This document shows positions 63,458 through 64,000 of a stretch of 64,000 bases of DNA, piece after piece. A model generated the notes under the pieces. It saw only the letters and a program-made list of their open reading frames with translations. It searched no databases and was not told where the DNA came from. Where the stretch lies: assembly GCA_028279555.1 (NCBI GenBank), contig JANQNO010000002.1, positions 416,176-480,175 of the forward strand. The letters are read 5' to 3'. Origin of the DNA: Sphingorhabdus sp. (GTDB lineage: Bacteria; Pseudomonadota; Alphaproteobacteria; Sphingomonadales; Sphingomonadaceae). Position numbers and translations under genes: made by a program. Within the stretch, counting starts at the first letter, position 1, and each line of letters opens with the position of its first letter.

Positions 63458-64000
63458 TCACTCCACGATCGTGATTTCGACCCGGCGTGCCTCTTCGTTG
63501 GACAGCTCTTCGCGCGTCGTGTCGTCGGGCTTGACCAGATCGGTTTTCGCCTCATCCACGCCTGCTGCGACCAGCGCCGCCTGCACGGCCTGCGCGCGGT
63601 TCTTCGAAAGCTCTGCATTGAGCGCCGCATCGCCGGTTGGATCGTTGAAGCCCGATATCGCCAGCTTCGCTTCCGGATTGGCCTCCAGATAGGCCAGCAA
63701 TTCGGCGGAAGCCGCCTGGAATTCGGGGCTGACATCGGCCTTGCCGGTATCGAAATAAACGGTGAGCATCGGCTTGGCATCGCGCTGCGCCGCGATCACG
63801 CCCGCGCCTTCGGGTATGGCTGGTGTTTCCGCCGCTGCCGGTGCTTCCGCAGGCGCTGTGGCCGCCGGTGGCGCGGCAGGGGCCTCTTCCTCGCTTTCGC
63901 CGAAGATCCAGCCGCTGGCCACCATCGCCAGCAGGACGCCGCCCAGTATGACGGCCAGGGCCAGGCAGCCAAAGGACAGAAGGTCAAAATCATCGCCGCC
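63458..64000 (-). CDS. OmpA-domain protein with N-terminal membrane helix, 5'-truncated
   Basis: The frame stays open to the end of the window, so the start lies beyond it. One membrane helix (SFGCLALAVILGGVLLAM) is followed by a Pro/Ala-rich linker and an OmpA C-terminal domain: TVYFDTGKADVSPEFQAASA, LAISGFNDPTGDAALNAELS and ARRVEITIVE. ATG at 63925 falls inside the helix and is not the true start. A peptidoglycan-linked inner-membrane protein is likely. Confidence 0.85.
   Translation of the reverse strand, partial: GGDDFDLLSFGCLALAVILGGVLLAMVASGWIFGESEEEAPAAPPAATAPAEAPAAAETPAIPEGAGVIAAQRDAKPMLTVYFDTGKADVSPEFQAASAELLAYLEANPEAKLAISGFNDPTGDAALNAELSKNRAQAVQAALVAAGVDEAKTDLVKPDDTTREELSNEEARRVEITIVE

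Overview
The window is a high-GC alphaproteobacterial chromosome segment, most likely from a sphingomonad (Sphingomonadales). The support is the combination of a crtY-crtI-crtB carotenoid cluster with a sterol-desaturase/DUF2141/MipA trio, two TraB/GumN proteins, a TPP-riboswitch-controlled thiC, GTG/TTG starts, and many copies of a REP-like palindrome with core TGAGC(C/T)TGTCGAA. No species call is possible from sequence reading alone. No rRNA, CRISPR array, insertion sequence or integrase was found.

Region 1 (1-18136) is the accessory and most unusual part: a tightly packed run of large genes that looks like the distal end of an extracellular contractile injection system (eCIS) locus. It holds a protein cut by the window edge, a 1488-aa protein of unknown fold, a 504-aa eCIS-type protein, an eCIS-type AAA+ ATPase, a 2762-aa cargo/toxin-like protein and a probable immunity protein. 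The giant protein has a disordered N-terminus, helical stalk, hydrophobic Gly-rich segment, a JAMM-like motif, an ADP-ribosyltransferase-like domain and a C-terminal PD-(D/E)XK nuclease-like tip. Sheath, tube and baseplate genes would lie upstream of the window.

Region 2 (18137-26390) starts with a small autoregulated-looking operon (41-aa ORF, membrane protein, XRE regulator, membrane protein) behind four palindromes spaced 20-21 bp apart. It is followed by gumN-like, rplY, pth, an SDR, a PadR operon with a 30-bp palindrome over its start region, ychF, an OmpA-like protein and a MaoC-like hydratase.

Region 3 (26394-47074) is housekeeping. It contains mutL, the rod-shape operon mreB-mreC-mreD-mrdA-rodA, tRNA-Lys(CTT), eda, a second gumN-like gene, glyQ-glyS, ppdK, tRNA-Arg(ACG), queC-queE, pmbA and an inositol-monophosphatase-family gene. 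glyS carries four palindromic repeat insertions, all read through in frame, and mutL carries smaller ones.

Region 4 (47179-57104) holds crtB, a LOG-family gene placed inside the crt run, crtI and crtY. Then come the desaturase-like hydroxylase, DUF2141 and MipA/OmpV genes, and a BigR/SqrR-type sulfide-response locus (persulfide-dioxygenase-like MBL protein divergent from arsR, rhodanese and tauE).

Region 5 (57158-64000) has a TPP riboswitch and thiC, a DUF4160/DUF2442 pair, an AT-rich Shedu-like defence gene, a globin-like protein, a cold-shock protein, an HTH protein, a strongly structured intergenic element and an OmpA-like protein cut by the window end.
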